Positions 1 through 13,100 of a stretch of DNA of 64,000 nt are shown here, in pieces; within the stretch, counting starts at the first letter, position 1; every line of letters starts with the position of its first letter. The notes below the pieces were generated by a model that saw nothing but the letters and a program-made list of their open reading frames with translations, had not been told where the DNA came from and ran no database searches. This DNA comes from Deroplatys truncata. Its lineage: Eukaryota; Arthropoda; Insecta; Mantodea; Mantidae. The stretch is from NCBI GenBank assembly GCA_030765065.1, contig CM060989.1:36385501-36449500 (forward strand), read 5' to 3'. The translations under genes were made by a program, and so were the position numbers.

Positions 1-95
1 TACTACTGCTTTTGGATTCAGCGGGCCTCAATCATGTACTTCTGGTGAAATCTTGGTATAAAAGTTTTTGTATGTGGTGGAGACAGTAAATACTA
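1..95 (+). repeat. 3' end fragment of repeat family E
   Basis: The GGCCTCAA..ATGTA..TTCTGGTGAAATC..TGGTAT text and the terminal box ending GGAGACAGTAAA match the last 100 bp of the family E copies listed below. The fragment is cut by the window edge. Confidence 0.55.
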
Positions 96-1309
96 ATGTT
101 TTAATTATGGGCCTACTATCTAGAATGTTAATAAAATACCTGAAGTTCCAAAGACATTATTTTGCTTGCGGCTGTAACAATATATATTTTATTCATTTAT
201 TATCACATTTACTTAGGTATTTATTAACTTTCTATTATTATGTTTCTGTTTAACTTGCCTCATTATGCCAGGTTTTAAGTTGCTGAATGTGTTGTCAATT
301 CTTTTGTGTACTGATCTAAACTCCTGTAAATTATTATTCACAAACTTCTTGGATCCCATTGGGATAATAAATAACAACAATATTCTAAAATCCTGGAGAA
401 GGATGCTTTTGAGAGATGCCTTTACAGTAATCCTTGTGATTCACATGCGAAAGGAGACATGTGTGTTAAAAATCAACCAAGATAAAATTTTGATCAAGCA
501 ATCATAAATTTGTAAACTTGATTATCTGAGCTAAACATAAATAAACTGAAAACAGGAACAAACCTTATATTTATTATTATTAGTTGAATTCAAGACCAGA
601 GCCCGAGCTCTCATTGTTGTACCACTGAACAACTGCCAAGATTTATCATCAACTTAATTATTTGCAACCTACTTCGCGGTGTAATGATTTATTTTTAGAA
701 CATTCTAAAGCTTCCGTTTAACTGTATACTTCTTGTGCATGCGAAAATTTTATGTTCAAATATTTCCTGATTTTATCCCCTTATTCTTACCGTATTCTTC
801 ATTGTAACTGTACCCTGAACCATTACTTTCTGCATCCATTTTCACAAAACTGCAATTCGCAACAACCAAAATCTGAGCAATCTTCCACCAGAAGTGATAG
901 TTTAAGTCAAGTAATTTTTCAACACCAAATGTTTACATAATAGCACATACTGTAATCTAGATGGCATAATGTGTAGCATAGTATTATCAATTAGCGAAAA
1001 CATTGAAAACCTGGCTTATGAAGTATAAATAAGACACATTTGTGTCCTCCTGCAGGTCAATATAACAAATCTCACAATGCAGGATTGTTCTGAAAAAAGG
1101 TCACCCTATATAATGGCTCTTTGCAGCCAACTCTGGATACAAAGCAGCCTTCCACTCATCAGAGGTGTGATTTACCAACAAGCACAAAGAATTCCACACC
1201 TCCCTTGCAAGCAAAAGTATGCAGTTATCAAATGTCTCCGCTCTCGAAAGTATTTTTCTACAAATCTATGATGGCCAAAGGAAAACTGCTAATAAACTTT
1301 TTTCAAAAT
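96..1309. other. Intergenic or 3' intron, nothing recognised
   Basis: The stretch is AT-rich with no convincing coding segment or mobile element. Small open frames here have no coding bias. A 24-nt GT-AG segment on the minus strand at 791-814 is discussed among the rejected items. Confidence 0.5.
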
Positions 1310-1400
1310 AGAGTAGAACCTCACTTAACTGAACTAAAGAGGCCGAACCATTTCAGATAACAGATTTTTGCAGATTATCCATGACAAAGATTTTAACCAG
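1310..1400 (+). repeat. pogo/Tigger-like terminal fragment
   Basis: AGTAGAACCTCACTTAACTG followed by text on unpaired T-rich bases resembles the terminal repeats of pogo/Tigger DNA transposons (CAGT.AAACCTC..TTAAC type). Compare the better end at 60839. No transposase follows, so this is a solo end or a non-autonomous relic. Confidence 0.4.
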
Positions 1401-1956
1401 TGAAAGGAAGAAAATAATTGTATTCCAAATTTATGTAATAATGTTTAATATTGACTGTATATACGGTATTTCAGACTATTTCATAAAATCAATATTTTTT
1501 TTTTAACTTTCTTCTTGCAACAACTGCAGGAAGCTATATAACACCATGGTCTTTCTTAATTCTAATGCTTTGAATCCCTTGTCTGCTGTTACTCAGTCGC
1601 TAACAACTTCAAGATTCTGCTCATTGCTTATTACGTTTTCTTTTCGCTGACACGTTGAACATAAATAAACCACACTGACAGTAAACTAACAGTACACACC
1701 ATTGAATGTGTGTACAAGCAGCTAACACATGTTATAATGGTACAATATTCTCTTGGAATGTGTGGTAGGGGGTGAGGATTAACCAAGCACTTGTATTGGA
1801 ATTTAGGGTTGGGGCAAAACAACATTTCTATTGTTTTCAGCACAAATTTGAGCATCTCATAATTTTTGCTAAATCTTTCTTTCCTTATCTGCTTTTTTGG
1901 TTAAGCCGGGTTTTGCTGTACTTATTGAGATCCTGTTTTAATTAGAAGGAAAAATA
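1401..1956. other. Unannotated AT-rich stretch
   Basis: No coding segment, terminal repeat or tRNA-like box was recognised here. Confidence 0.4.
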
Positions 1957-2230
1957 AATTGAGTTTTATTTATGGATGCTCTTTAACTGCTGTGGTCCTT
2001 ACCATCTCATTGGGCGTGAAAGACTAATTTTGCTCAGAGGCCCCTTTATCAGGCTTGAGGTTCTTTTACATGCTGCAAATCTATGGCATGGGACCACCAG
2101 CTTTACTTCCCTTCCGAAGGAAGCCACGCTAAGGATTTTTACGCCCGAAAAAAATCCATCGCTCTCCGCCGAGTTTGCACGACCTCGGGAACCATAGGCT
2201 AGCATGGTAACCACTACACCACGGAGGACG
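1957..2230 (-). repeat. tRNA-derived SINE, family A, copy 1
   Basis: Read on the minus strand the element opens CGTCCTCCGTGGTGTAGTGG (A-box-like, a tRNA D-arm pattern), followed by a degraded B box. The body matches copies at 19655, 40262 and 62127, and it ends in an AT-rich tail at the low-coordinate side. The tRNA-like head with GTGGTTACC and GGTTC-type boxes marks a Pol III SINE. No protein is encoded. Confidence 0.8.
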
Positions 2231-3289
2231 AAAGTTACAAGGATGACATCTATATCCTTTCCACCTGGTATGTATTTTACAATTTGTATGTTACATTTCC
2301 ACATCACCTGAATAACTACTACATATGTTTAAATGCCACCTTCAACCACTAACACATACTGACATTTATACACAAGTTATCTTATAACTTTAGAACTCCC
2401 TAAGGTGTTTTTACAAACCATGTCATAAGCCTGAGTTGACTCCTCTGTAAAATCATACTTCTTCAAATTCGCCAGCTGTAAATATGCACTCTGCATTAAT
2501 GCCAGAAACTTTCCAAACACTTCAAATACACTCCTAGTCTGTAGTGCCCTAATTTATATACAGAGTATTAAAACAGTGCTTTGTATCTGCAATGCGATGA
2601 ACTTAACATAATCCCCTAATCTTTAATGTACAATGGTTATTAAATCTAAATTTGGAAGACCCCTCCCTTAATATCCCATTAATCACTACAGGTATTGTGA
2701 CAAACAAACAGCTAAACTGTCATATCCATAGTTGCCATCAACTAGCAGAAAGGTGCAATTTGACAGGGAACACAGGATTCCTCTAGGAACGGGCTAACAT
2801 TATTTAAAAGATACCTAACCAATGAGCAAATGCATTCTCATTTCTAAATTTTCAAACATCATTCCAAATTATCCTTTGGAATGCAAAAATTAATTTGAAT
2901 TTTGAGAAAACTTATGCAATTCTTTATTAAATAAAGATGCCTTTAAAACATAATATTTAAGCAATTTAAGAACTCGATTTCACTGTGAGTTATTCATCCT
3001 CATTGTTTGAGAGTTTAATTCTTATCCAGAAGTTATTTAATAGTAAATGTAATGGTCATTCAATTTGGCTATCTGTTTCTTTTCGAGTTAGTGGAACATC
3101 TATAGTCCACCTCTATGATAAATTCATCATTGACTGAATGAGTAAATGTCCTCTGGCTTAAGTAAATAAAATAGAAATAAAAGTACTTAAGAAAACAATG
3201 AATGGATATAATGCTCAACCTTACTATTTTTGGGAAAATTACCTTTGAACATACATGCGTTTTGGAGCCTATTGTCTCCATTGTCAGCT
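2231..3289. other. Unannotated AT-rich stretch
   Basis: I find no exon, transposon domain or repeat shared with the rest of the window. The small frame at 3069-3281 on the minus strand has no coding character. Confidence 0.4.
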
Positions 3290-4270
3290 GTGATCTACTG
3301 ATAAGCTTCCTAGAGTGGCTGCTGGTGTTGCAGTTGGATGTATGTATTTGGAGATGAGATTATTTGCCACTTGGGAGCTGAAATTCATTACTTGGTTCCT
3401 GTTTTTCTCTATCAGCAGCTTTTCCCAAACTAACACCTCAATTGGGTTCTGGATTATTTTGATTAATTTTACCTGATTTTTATATTATGCTTGTTTCCCC
3501 AAAATGATACACTACTGCAAATGTTTGGTGCTCTTTGAGTCTCAGGCCAATGCTTCCTTTTGTTTTTCCAATATAACTTATTTCACAGTTTCTGGAGTTT
3601 ATCCCATATATGCCTGGCATTTTTTAAATAGGAATTTTGACCTTTGTATTTGTCCTAGTAAGATATTTTGGTGCTGTGCTTGTTGATCGTGCCAAAACAC
3701 ATTAAATTTTTGAAATCTATTGTGCATGCAGGGGTGGTATGTGAATTGTTTGTAATGTTTCCTTCTCTTTCATTTTCTGCAGTGTGGTGGATTGTCTTGC
3801 ATGTTTCTCGCTGGTAAACTTCTAGACCTTTTTGTCATCAATGAGATGTTGAAGCTATTCTTGTTGCATTCTGTTATTTTATATATCCTGAGTTTCCCAA
3901 AGTACACTTACCAGTCTGAAAGCCAAGTTATTAAATATGCCATGTTGTATGCTGTTAGGTAAAAAAGAAAGTGGAAAATTCCAATTTGTTGTCTGTTCTG
4001 ATGATCTTATTGTCTAGAACTTGGAGTTGATTATTGATTTCAGTTTCTAGGTTTAATAACTTCAATACATCTTGGGCAGTTTCTTGTTGATTATCATGTA
4101 CACATTACCGATATATCTATGCCATATTCTGAATATTGTGAGATAGGCTTCTGTTACATAGGTTTCCAGAAAGTCCATGTACAAATTGGTCAAAATCATC
4201 ATTAAAGGGTTAACCAAGGCTAGTCCTTTGGCTCATCTGTAAAGTTTTCCTCTGAAAAAACAGCAGCAAC
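3290..4270 (-). pseudogene. Decayed Penelope-like element (RT plus GIY-YIG)
   Basis: On the minus strand the high-coordinate half carries degraded PLE reverse transcriptase: a LGNPL..-like fragment near 4210-4240, then IWHRYIGNVYMI, which matches the (W)HRYVDDVF motif with the catalytic DD lost. The low-coordinate half carries the GIY-YIG endonuclease: CEISYIGKTKGSIGLRLKEH at about 3530-3590, then YHFGET and VWEKLLIEKNRNQVMNF. PLEs are retroelements with RT followed by GIY-YIG endonuclease. Multiple stops and frameshifts show the copy is dead. Confidence 0.75.
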
Positions 4271-4379
4271 CTTTTCGACTAACTATTAAATAGGAATGTG
4301 ATTTTTTTACCCAAGAATGCGAATTGAATAGTCAAATTTCTGATGTTTGGAAAGATATCCCTTATCGTAAAAGGTCAAT

Positions 4380-4545
4380 AATATAAAACTCCATATACTC
4401 TGACTAGATAAAGATGCAAAGGACAAGAAAATGACAAAATCAAGAAAGAAAAGAAAAAAACCTTGTAAATAGAAAAGACTGAATTAATAAAGATGTAAAG
4501 GGAAGAAAATGACAAAAATGCCCAAATAAATATGCAATTTTATAA
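4380..4545. repeat. Imperfect direct repeat of about 95 bp
   Basis: ATAAAGATGCAAAGGACAAG and ATAAAGATGTAAAGGGAAGA, each followed by AAAATGACAAAA, recur about 95 bp apart. It is a local duplication of unknown origin. The flanks from 4271 to 4880 hold nothing else I recognise. Confidence 0.55.
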
Positions 4546-4879
4546 TATGGAACCCATGATAAAGATTTATTTACATGTTAGCAATGTCTATGATGCAACA
4601 ATTAAAAAAATGGTATATCATCAAATTTGGGCCCTGATGATTAAGTAGAGTATGGGGGTTGAGCAACTCAAGCCAATCCACAGTTCTGTCCACAAAAGTA
4701 CATGGCTGTAAAGGGAAACCACCTCTTATCAGGTCTGAATAAGCACCAGGTTATGCCTCCAGCAAGTGAGTAAATATATGAAAATATTAAGTTGTAGCTT
4801 ATAAACAGTGAATTTGAAACATTAAACATCACTCAATATAAATATACTTTGAACATGTTTCAGGCCTCACTTGCTTTGG

Positions 4880-5035
4880 CAAGTTGTCATAGTAGCTCAA
4901 TGGTTGGAGCAATCACATGGAGAACCGTGTTCATATCCTGGCTGTGGCATTGAATTTTTCAGCTGACTCCATATTAAAAACGTCATAGCCCAGGCTTGGG
5001 CTAAAATATAATTAATTTCAATTCAATGTCACACC
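4880..5035 (+). repeat. tRNA-derived SINE, family B, copy 1
   Basis: TAGCTCAATGGTTGGAGCA is a clear A box, and GTTCATATCC, about 30 bp on, is a decayed B box. A shared body (TTTTTCAGCTGACTC) links it to the copy at 5040. Confidence 0.7.
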
Positions 5036-5149
5036 AGTATGTTGTCACAGTAGCTCAATGGTTAGAGCAACCGCATGGAGAACGGGAGAACAGTGTTCAA
5101 ATCCCAGCTGTAGCACTATTTTTTCAGTTGACTCTATATTAAATACATA
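5036..5149 (+). repeat. tRNA-derived SINE, family B, copy 2
   Basis: TAGCTCAATGGTTAGAGCAA (A box) and GTTCAAATCCC (B box) resemble a tRNA head, followed by the same TTTTTCAGTTGACTC body. It sits tandem to the 4880 copy, about 160 bp apart, and better preserves the internal Pol III promoter. A functional tRNA is unlikely because the anticodon arm does not fold clearly. Confidence 0.7.
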
Positions 5150-5492
5150 TTATTTATAATGTAAATATCTTTAATATATGGTATTTTAATCAAAATCGCT
5201 TCAATTATTTTTTAGAAAATAAAACATTTTTGTAAAGGGAGTTTGGGGTGGGGGGATTTTCTTAAAAATCTTCGTGTCGCGTCTTTGGAAGGTACTGAAC
5301 TTAAAATACAACTTTTTGTTTTTGAGTTATGCTGTTCAGACACACACACTGACCTTTTTCTAAAAATGCTTCTTTTTTTTTAATATATTCAGGGGACTTC
5401 AAAATATGTACTTCTAGTGAAACCTTGATATCAAATTTTTGGGTGGAATGCAATACCTTCTCCACCTACTAGGTATGTAGTAAAGAAAGTAA
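5150..5492 (+). repeat. Repeat family E, 5'-truncated copy
   Basis: The segment shares the ordered blocks of family E: TGTAAATATCTTTAATAT, AATCTTCGTGTCGCGTCTTT, GTGGAATGCAATACCTTCTC, and the terminal TAGTAAAGAAAGTAA. It directly abuts SINE B copy 2. Confidence 0.75.
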
Positions 5493-6585
5493 TGGCTCCT
5501 GTCATTTAGAACGTTTAGGAGGAAAGAAATCCTTCAGAGTCAAAATTTGAACATGGCCTCCATTTTGCTTAAAGACACCTTTCTGGGAACACCACCATTT
5601 GATGGGTTTCCACTACATCAGAGTACTCTTGTTATCTAAAACTAAATCCTCAGTGCCCACACCCTGCAGATGAGGAATTTTTTAATCACACCAGGGTTCA
5701 TGTCGATTACATTAGCTACTCTGGGATCACAGATGCCAATCCTCTCAAATATAGATCTGCTTGGATCCACTGCTATTAAAGAGTTCAGTTTGATTTTGTT
5801 CTTCATTTCAGTTCCCATGTCCACCATTCCAAATTCTTCATTCCAGAATTTTCACCTTTATTTTCTCCTTCCCAGATTTCATTTCTGTCTCCATCTTCTC
5901 CATTCTGGCTAATCATTTTTTACACATTTCCACTATCTGGTGCTTAAATCTCACTTATGACATCAGTGTGACTTTGTTCAGTTTTCACTGCCACTTCACT
6001 GAAGTGATTTAGTTCAGTTCTGACAGTCACTTCACAACTGTCGTCACCTCACTCGTAGAACTAACACTTTGTCAAATCAAGAACAATTCACTATTTCAAT
6101 GTGGCGAGTATACTTGCCAATATATAGCCACTGGAGTTTCGAGAGTTCTCGGGAGATGGAGGAAGAAGTCTCCAGAAAAATCGCATTATCTCTCAATAGT
6201 GCTTCTAGAATTTAGATCAGAGGGGAGAGTGTTCCTTACCTTATTTACCTCTCCAACGGCCAATTATTCGGCGCCATCCACATGATAAATTTGGCACATA
6301 AACTTCATCACAATATGAAGAGAAATCTATTGCTTGCAGACCAAATTATTTAAATCTATACTCAGGAATGCATCAAAACCAAAATTGCAATTTCAATGAA
6401 AACACGTTAAAATTCATGAATAAAATCAAATTATCGCAATAATGAGTTATGCATGTCCCTATACATTAAAGTAAAAGAATACCAGTCTATGTGCTGCTGT
6501 TAATGTGGCGGCAACAACAACACTAGAACTTATTTATATGATATTTAAACCAGTTAAGGCATGGTGTATGGTCAAGTTTACTTAC
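5493..6585. other. Stretch with unidentified coding-like relic at 5642-5827
   Basis: The minus-strand frame at 5642-5827 (61 codons) contains SIFERIGICDPRVANVIDMN, which looks protein-like but I cannot place it. Similar broken frames continue on both sides. It is probably the relic of a transposon. Nothing else is recognised up to the exon at 6586. Confidence 0.35.
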
Positions 6586-6654
6586 CTTTGCATAACATTT
6601 CTTCAATTCTTGATCCTTTTGCTCCAGCTCTTCTGTAAGTTTCCGTAGTTTATT
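6586..6654 (-). CDS. Coiled-coil exon, last visible
   Basis: The exon has 69 nt (23 codons) and is phase 0 at both ends. The acceptor is CTTTTAG and the donor is AAG/GTAAG. The peptide is NKLRKLTEELEQKDQELKK followed by CYAK, a classic heptad segment. It joins in frame to exon 10, but also to the small candidate first exon at 9628-9645, so it could belong to the long gene or to a separate downstream gene. Further 3' exons were not found between 1 and 6585. Confidence 0.82.
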
Positions 6655-6915
6655 CTAAAAGAATAAAGAAACATGCTTTTGAAGAAAATAATGCAATATC
6701 AGAGTTGATATCAAAATAGCGTTAAGAAGTGACACAAACGATGCTGATTGATTAAAGCACACACATTAAGGAAATGTAACTTTCAATAAACTTACTTGTC
6801 CATGAGCTTTCAATAAATTCAAAAACATTTTCAAAGAGTAAAAATATTCTATTCTCATAAAAATCAATTATTTCTCTATAAAAACATGCCAAATAGAGTA
6901 TGTCATAACGTATCA

Positions 6916-6993
<78 letters not shown>

Positions 6994-7092
6994 CCACTGA
7001 TTTTGATACAAAAATACTGACTTTGTCAAATTTAAACAAAAACTTAATACATTGTCAAAACTGTTCTGATGAATATACAAACAAGCAAGTTT

Positions 7093-7129
<37 letters not shown>

Positions 7130-10100
7130 CAACAACAACAACAACAACAACTTGTTTTTTTACTTCCTTTAAATTTACCTTATGGTAGGCAGTAAAAGTT
7201 ATTCCACCACAAAAATTTGATACAGAGATTTCACTGGAAATGCATGTTTTCGGTTACCTAAACTCTTATCAATTTAAAACAAAACCAAAAACTAAAAGGC
7301 AGATACATAACAAACTTGGCATTTTAAATTCAACTTGTTCAAGGGGATGCAACACAAATAATTTGAAGAAAATCCCCTTTCCAAAACTTCCCTTTTACAT
7401 GGAACATTCTTTTTTTATTACTTTTTATTTTCTCAGAAGACAAAATGTTTATTACAACACTTTGTATTATATTTGCAGGACTAATAAAATGTGTAACTTG
7501 AATTTTCTGATGATAGCCTGTGAAGTCCTCATTGTCAATAAGGTTTGCAAACTGGAAAACTATAACTTATAGTCAAAATTTTCTGCACAAAAAATGCAGA
7601 GCTTATTAGAACACACCATTTATGTCAAATACATTTTTGAGCATTTTATTATTGGTTTAAATTTTTCAATACTTTAAGAGTGAAATCCCACATGACCTAA
7701 TACTCTGAAAATGCCCTTAGCATTCACTTTTTGAACTGCTAAGGGCCTGTATTACTATCTTCGGTTAAGGTTCCGGTTAGCAATTAACTGGGAGTTAGGA
7801 CGAAGTTTCATATGATATATGATATTTTTATTCAGTGCTAAGATCGATTCAGTAGTGGCTACCACTTTTGGCCCTGGCCATTATTTGGTATACCACCATA
7901 ATCCATTTGATAAGTACACTTATTTACTAGAGATCTACATTTATTTATTTGTACCAAGTCACCATACACAGAATATGGCTATCAGCTCAGGCTATTATCT
8001 TATCTTAGCCACACTCAACACCCAGGTTCTCCTTGTATCTAGTACTACAACTACTACCACGACTAATAATAATTAATAATTATAATATTAACATTGATAA
8101 TATTTTACGTACTCTGCTTTGCCTCATTGCTTCCTACCTCTATCCATTTAACTAATGTCTGCTTCACCAGTCTGTTTGCTAATTTGCATTCCTTGTTGAA
8201 CCACATGTCTCCCTTTTCTATCCCTCCTCTCCCCTTTCTCATCCCATCTCTGGCTCCTTGCATTAATATATTGAAAATGTTTGCTGCCTTCTCTATTTTT
8301 TGGTTCTCTAGCATGAAATTTACTCCCTGTTGACAAATTTGTCATACCTAGAGTCTAAAATAAACTTACACTTGTTTCGTTAATTTTCATTCCATTTAAA
8401 CTCAGTATACTGTCCAGTATTCACTTCCCCTGACAATTTCTCCTCTTCCTTTTGTCGTATTTTCATTTCTACCATCAATGGGGAGTGGCAACTATTTGAA
8501 ATAAAATTAAAAATCTTAAAACTATTCAACGTATATACCCCATAATTAACTAAGTTTCATATTACAACCTTCGGTTAACAGCTAACCGGGAGTTAATCTT
8601 GGCAATGAACTGACCACCATCTTGGGAAGCGATTAGAGCACTAACTTGGAGGTAACTGTACAAAAATGGCATACCTTTGGCCTTGATTGATAGTTGACGA
8701 TTCCAAGGTGAATATCAAAGTAAACTTTTATAACAAGAGCAAAGCCAAATAATTAAACTTCCAAAACAGTAATTTCCAGGTTTGTGGCAAGGGTGAATTT
8801 CGTAAACATTATTAGAAATGTCGAAAGTTACACTGGTTCCTTTAGTTCTATTACATTTCTGCTGCATAATACCTCCAGCATTATTCTTAAACATAGTTGG
8901 CATATCATTTTATTTTATTTTAACGTGAATAACAGTAATGTTTGCTTAAATATATACTGTAACTCATATTAACCCAATATTAGTGTGTAGCCTATTTTGC
9001 AAGTAATCTTCACGAAATAAAGTGAAGCTTAACCTTACATTCCAAAAGGTCAGATTTTTCTAACCTATAGGAAGCCGAAAACAAAAATTCATAAGTTAAT
9101 GCTCCAAAATCACCCAACATATTTCCACACTAATCTACAAGTTAACTGCAAAATCCTAGGTACTTAACATAGGCTTTTGATGTTTTTGTTTGTTTGTTTG
9201 TGGGGGTTTTCTTCTAAACATAAGCATTTCTTAATAACTTCCTTCAACTACATAAATATTCTGAAATGTTTTGATCTAGTGAAAGCCCTACATTATTCCT
9301 TTTGTAGCAATGCCGAGGTGAATGCTCAGACATTATATAATAGAAATAAGATCTCCGAAAAATAAATTTGAGGAAAGGGATGAGGAAGTTGGTAAATGAT
9401 TCAAGTTAACAAAACCTGCACTATGGCTCTATTTTCTGTCATACTTATCTCTGTAATAAACTGTAGCAGCATCACAACCTCTTCCTGAGTTTATGGGTTT
9501 TTTTTTAACTTAACACACTTGTTGAAATTGTTTCTTAAATATAACTGTCACAATGGTGGAGTAAGGTTACGCTAATACCTCCGTGCCATCAAACACCTTG
9601 CAGAAACAAAATAAAAGCGATACTAACCATTTCATTCCTGCTCATATCAGTTTCGAATATTTTAACAGCAACACTATAGTCGGCGCTAATCAAGAAGGTG
9701 ATTGACAGTTACTAACCATGGTGGAAAACTTTAAATGAATGGGAGGGGATGGATACATCATAGCAGTCATCATAGAAACGATTACAAGAACCAATTAGAA
9801 CTAAGACATTTCCATAGCAACGACAGACGCAAAAATCTTGTTGCCGATATTGTAACACGTGATTAGCATGACGTACCTGGCGAGCGAACGTTACAGTAAC
9901 ATGAACTGCATGTCTTATCTTCTGCTGTCGCCTGCAGTTATAAACAATGCTTTCCTGCAGCCACAGCTTAAAGTATTTACATCAGTTTAGAGAGTGCCTG
10001 TATACTGAGAAGTTATTTTGCATTATCCTATTTGTACGGTTATTTGCTTTGTGCTTACGTGTGTTTGAGTCCGTGTATCTGGTGTGTGTGTTGAGCATTT

Positions 10101-13100
10101 GCAATTGTGTTAACACTTTTAATGGATATTTAAAAATATCCAAAAAACAGTTACAAAGACAGTGAGACAATCAAAAAACTGAGTTAACTCGGTAACCAAA
10201 TAAAATGTATTTGGTAAAGGTATCCCAATTAAAGGACAAGCACAGGAAATAATATGCTCTGTGAGAGAATCAGCGGCATTTTCTCAACATTTCACAGATA
10301 CGTCTCTCTTGTTAACGCAGATCTTTACACTGATATATTCTTGCATGTTATATCCTTTGCATTCAGATTCATTATTTTATAATTGTCGTCATATACAAAT
10401 ATAAATAATACCTGCCCTACAATACAGATGCAACCCAGTCGCCTTTGTACACAATTCTAATGCGCTCTCCACGTGGCCGCGATAAGTGGCAACATCGCCT
10501 CTTCCTCTCGGCAAAATGTCAACCCTTTTCTTCTTTGGCAGCGAGTATAATGCAATATGTGTTAGCATATGTTAGAATAAGACAGACTCCAATTTTCCAC
10601 TACAATGCATTCATATATTATATGCAAAATCTGTTTTTCCATTAATCTAAATCATATTGAGAGTGAAATCCCACAACCTTATACACTGAAAAGCTCTAAC
10701 TTATTTTAAAACTACGCTACACACATAGCTATCCTATTTTACACTATCTCTAAGAACTATATTAACGGCAAATCATTCTTTTTTAAAAATACTGAAATGC
10801 ACGTTATTGCAGCGCAAACTAAATTAATGGCATAACCCTTAGAAATGTGCTGTTACCTAACCTATACAAATCCTAATTTAAACAAGTATGCTTTATTACA
10901 TTCATGAATGCATCCAATTGTCAGAAACGGTCCATATTAATAACAAAATTCCTCAAAATAATTTAACAGAAACTTCAGATTTTGTTATACACAGAAATCA
11001 GATGACAAACTCAATTACAGCAGAAAGTTTACTTTAAAGATATAATGTAACACGTTTTCACATAGGTAGCGTGAAATCACACATGAAAATTTTGCCAACC
11101 ATACCAAATTGTTAAACTCCAGATTAATTACACTACAGTTAACCTTGCACTCCGGTTAACCAACAGATAGCAATAACTACAAGTTAGAAAAACCTCAACT
11201 TCTGGAGATCGTAATGCAAACCCCAAGTCACCATTTTTTGTTTCTTGCAATGTAATTCAAAAGTATGAAGTTAAAGCCAGTATGTAGCCACCTGTTTTTT
11301 AAAGATCTATCTTCTGTATTCCTACAATGAAATGTGTAATGAAACTTCTTCAAATGTTTACATAAATTATCATTAAGATTAGTGAAGAATTAAGCTTTTG
11401 TAAAAATAATTTAATAAATGAAGTTTTGTGACAAAAATTGACTCAAATAATTACTACTAAATTATAAGCTTTACTATTACAAGCTTCTTTCAATTTGAAA
11501 TTTTTTTAATAATAGTTTGTAGAAGGGATAAATGATAACAGCTAAATAAAGTCATGTGAATTTAACACATCAAATATTTATGTCATATGTTTCACAGCCA
11601 TATGCTATCGTTTTCAGAGAGATTTTACAGACCTAAGATGAATGGTTAATTTTTTTCTAGAAGTTGGGAACTGAGCTGACATCTGCTGCAGATTTTATGA
11701 AATTTTTTCTTTGCTAGCAGAAGTTTAAAACAGGATCTGTCGAAGGCTTCATTCACAATGAAATGTAAGCGCTAACGTAATGCAGCATAAGTGCAAGGGT
11801 GAGGGAACACCATTCACAATGCAGCCGTAGGTGTAACGCAAGAAGTTTGCACGGGCTTCTAGATCCTTAAACTAACTGCAGAAATGTTCCAAGTGCACCA
11901 TAAGTTTCAAATTGAATAATATAACCAACAATACCAAATAAGAAAGTTCACTCAATATTTTATAAACAAGTAGGTCACAAAAAAAACAAAATACATGCAT
12001 ACATACGTCTAACAGCCGCCCGTAGCATTAATGACATCACAACTGTTTGCTCAAAACATTGAAAGTAGTTGTGCAAATACTATGGAAACAGTGCCATTAT
12101 TCCGTATGTGGGTAGTAAGCATTTTCGCTATCAATATGTAACACACACACTTGCATCATGTTAGCGTTGCTGTCATTGGCATTCTGTTGCCAAAATTGTA
12201 ACATTATGGGCCCTAAGCCACAAGGGCCGCAGCTACGGAGCAATGACAGGCCGTAGCCATAGGATCTGTGCATCTAAACTCGAATAATCCACTTTAGCTA
12301 CATTTTCCTTGCTCTGTGACATTCCATTAGCCATATTTTTTTTCATCACGTTCGCTATATCTTCTGACAAGATTTCCACAAAAGCTAAGCAGTTGCAAAG
12401 AAGGGCCCAATGTTTTCGATAAAGCAACAACTCCTACACAGCTTAGGAACCCAGGATACTACACAATCAACTCTGTGTATTAAAAAACTCTGATTCCATT
12501 AAGTTTCTCAAAATTTCATATCTCCTTCCCGCGTACGGAATAATTTCCGGAAACTGCAGCAACTTATACATGTGATGATACAGCTGCGCAAGTTATATTA
12601 ATGCAATGTTCATTAACTCTTTGCGCCCGAGGCAAGACTATGCACAGATGCCAGGTTCATCCACTAAATGAAAGAGGATTCAATAAGGACACTAACATAA
12701 CCTCTTAAGAGAAATGAGAGATCGTGACCCACAATTTGTGGCACAGCCTAATGGAAGAGTGCACGCATGTACAGACGGTTAAAGTCTCGCATCACGATCG
12801 TCTGCTGTTGAACAGCAGGCAATGCAAAGAGAAAGAAATGCAGAATTCTTCCTCTATGCACGCAATGCAAGCATAAAGTTTGGAGTTTGCAAACTTATGC
12901 GTTGCGTAGCGCGTTGCATGATTCTATGCAAATGCTTGCATTAAATAACATGAATGCAAAGTCTTGCGCTTACATTTCATTGTGAATGGGCCCTTAATAT
13001 GAACATTTTTCAAGTCTGGTGTTCACTATTTATTATCCTTGTTTTTAAATAGCATTTTGCTTCTTTATGTAAATTGAATTGCAATTTCTACTCCTATAAG

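Noticed and set aside
791..814. 24-nt minus-strand segment with acceptor TTCAG and donor GTAAG, phase 0
   Set aside because: Eight codons are too few to judge; such sites arise by chance in AT-rich DNA. Could be a downstream microexon only if RNA reads show it.
5042..5115. Functional tRNA gene
   Set aside because: A and B boxes are good but the acceptor and anticodon stems do not pair, and the body continues as a SINE shared with 4880.
6918..7152. Microsatellite runs as an origin or regulatory element
   Set aside because: Plain (AT)n, (AAT)n and (AAC)n runs are common in such introns; nothing else supports a function.
7240..7572. 110-codon plus-strand open frame
   Set aside because: AT-rich composition, no motif, no splice context or coding bias.
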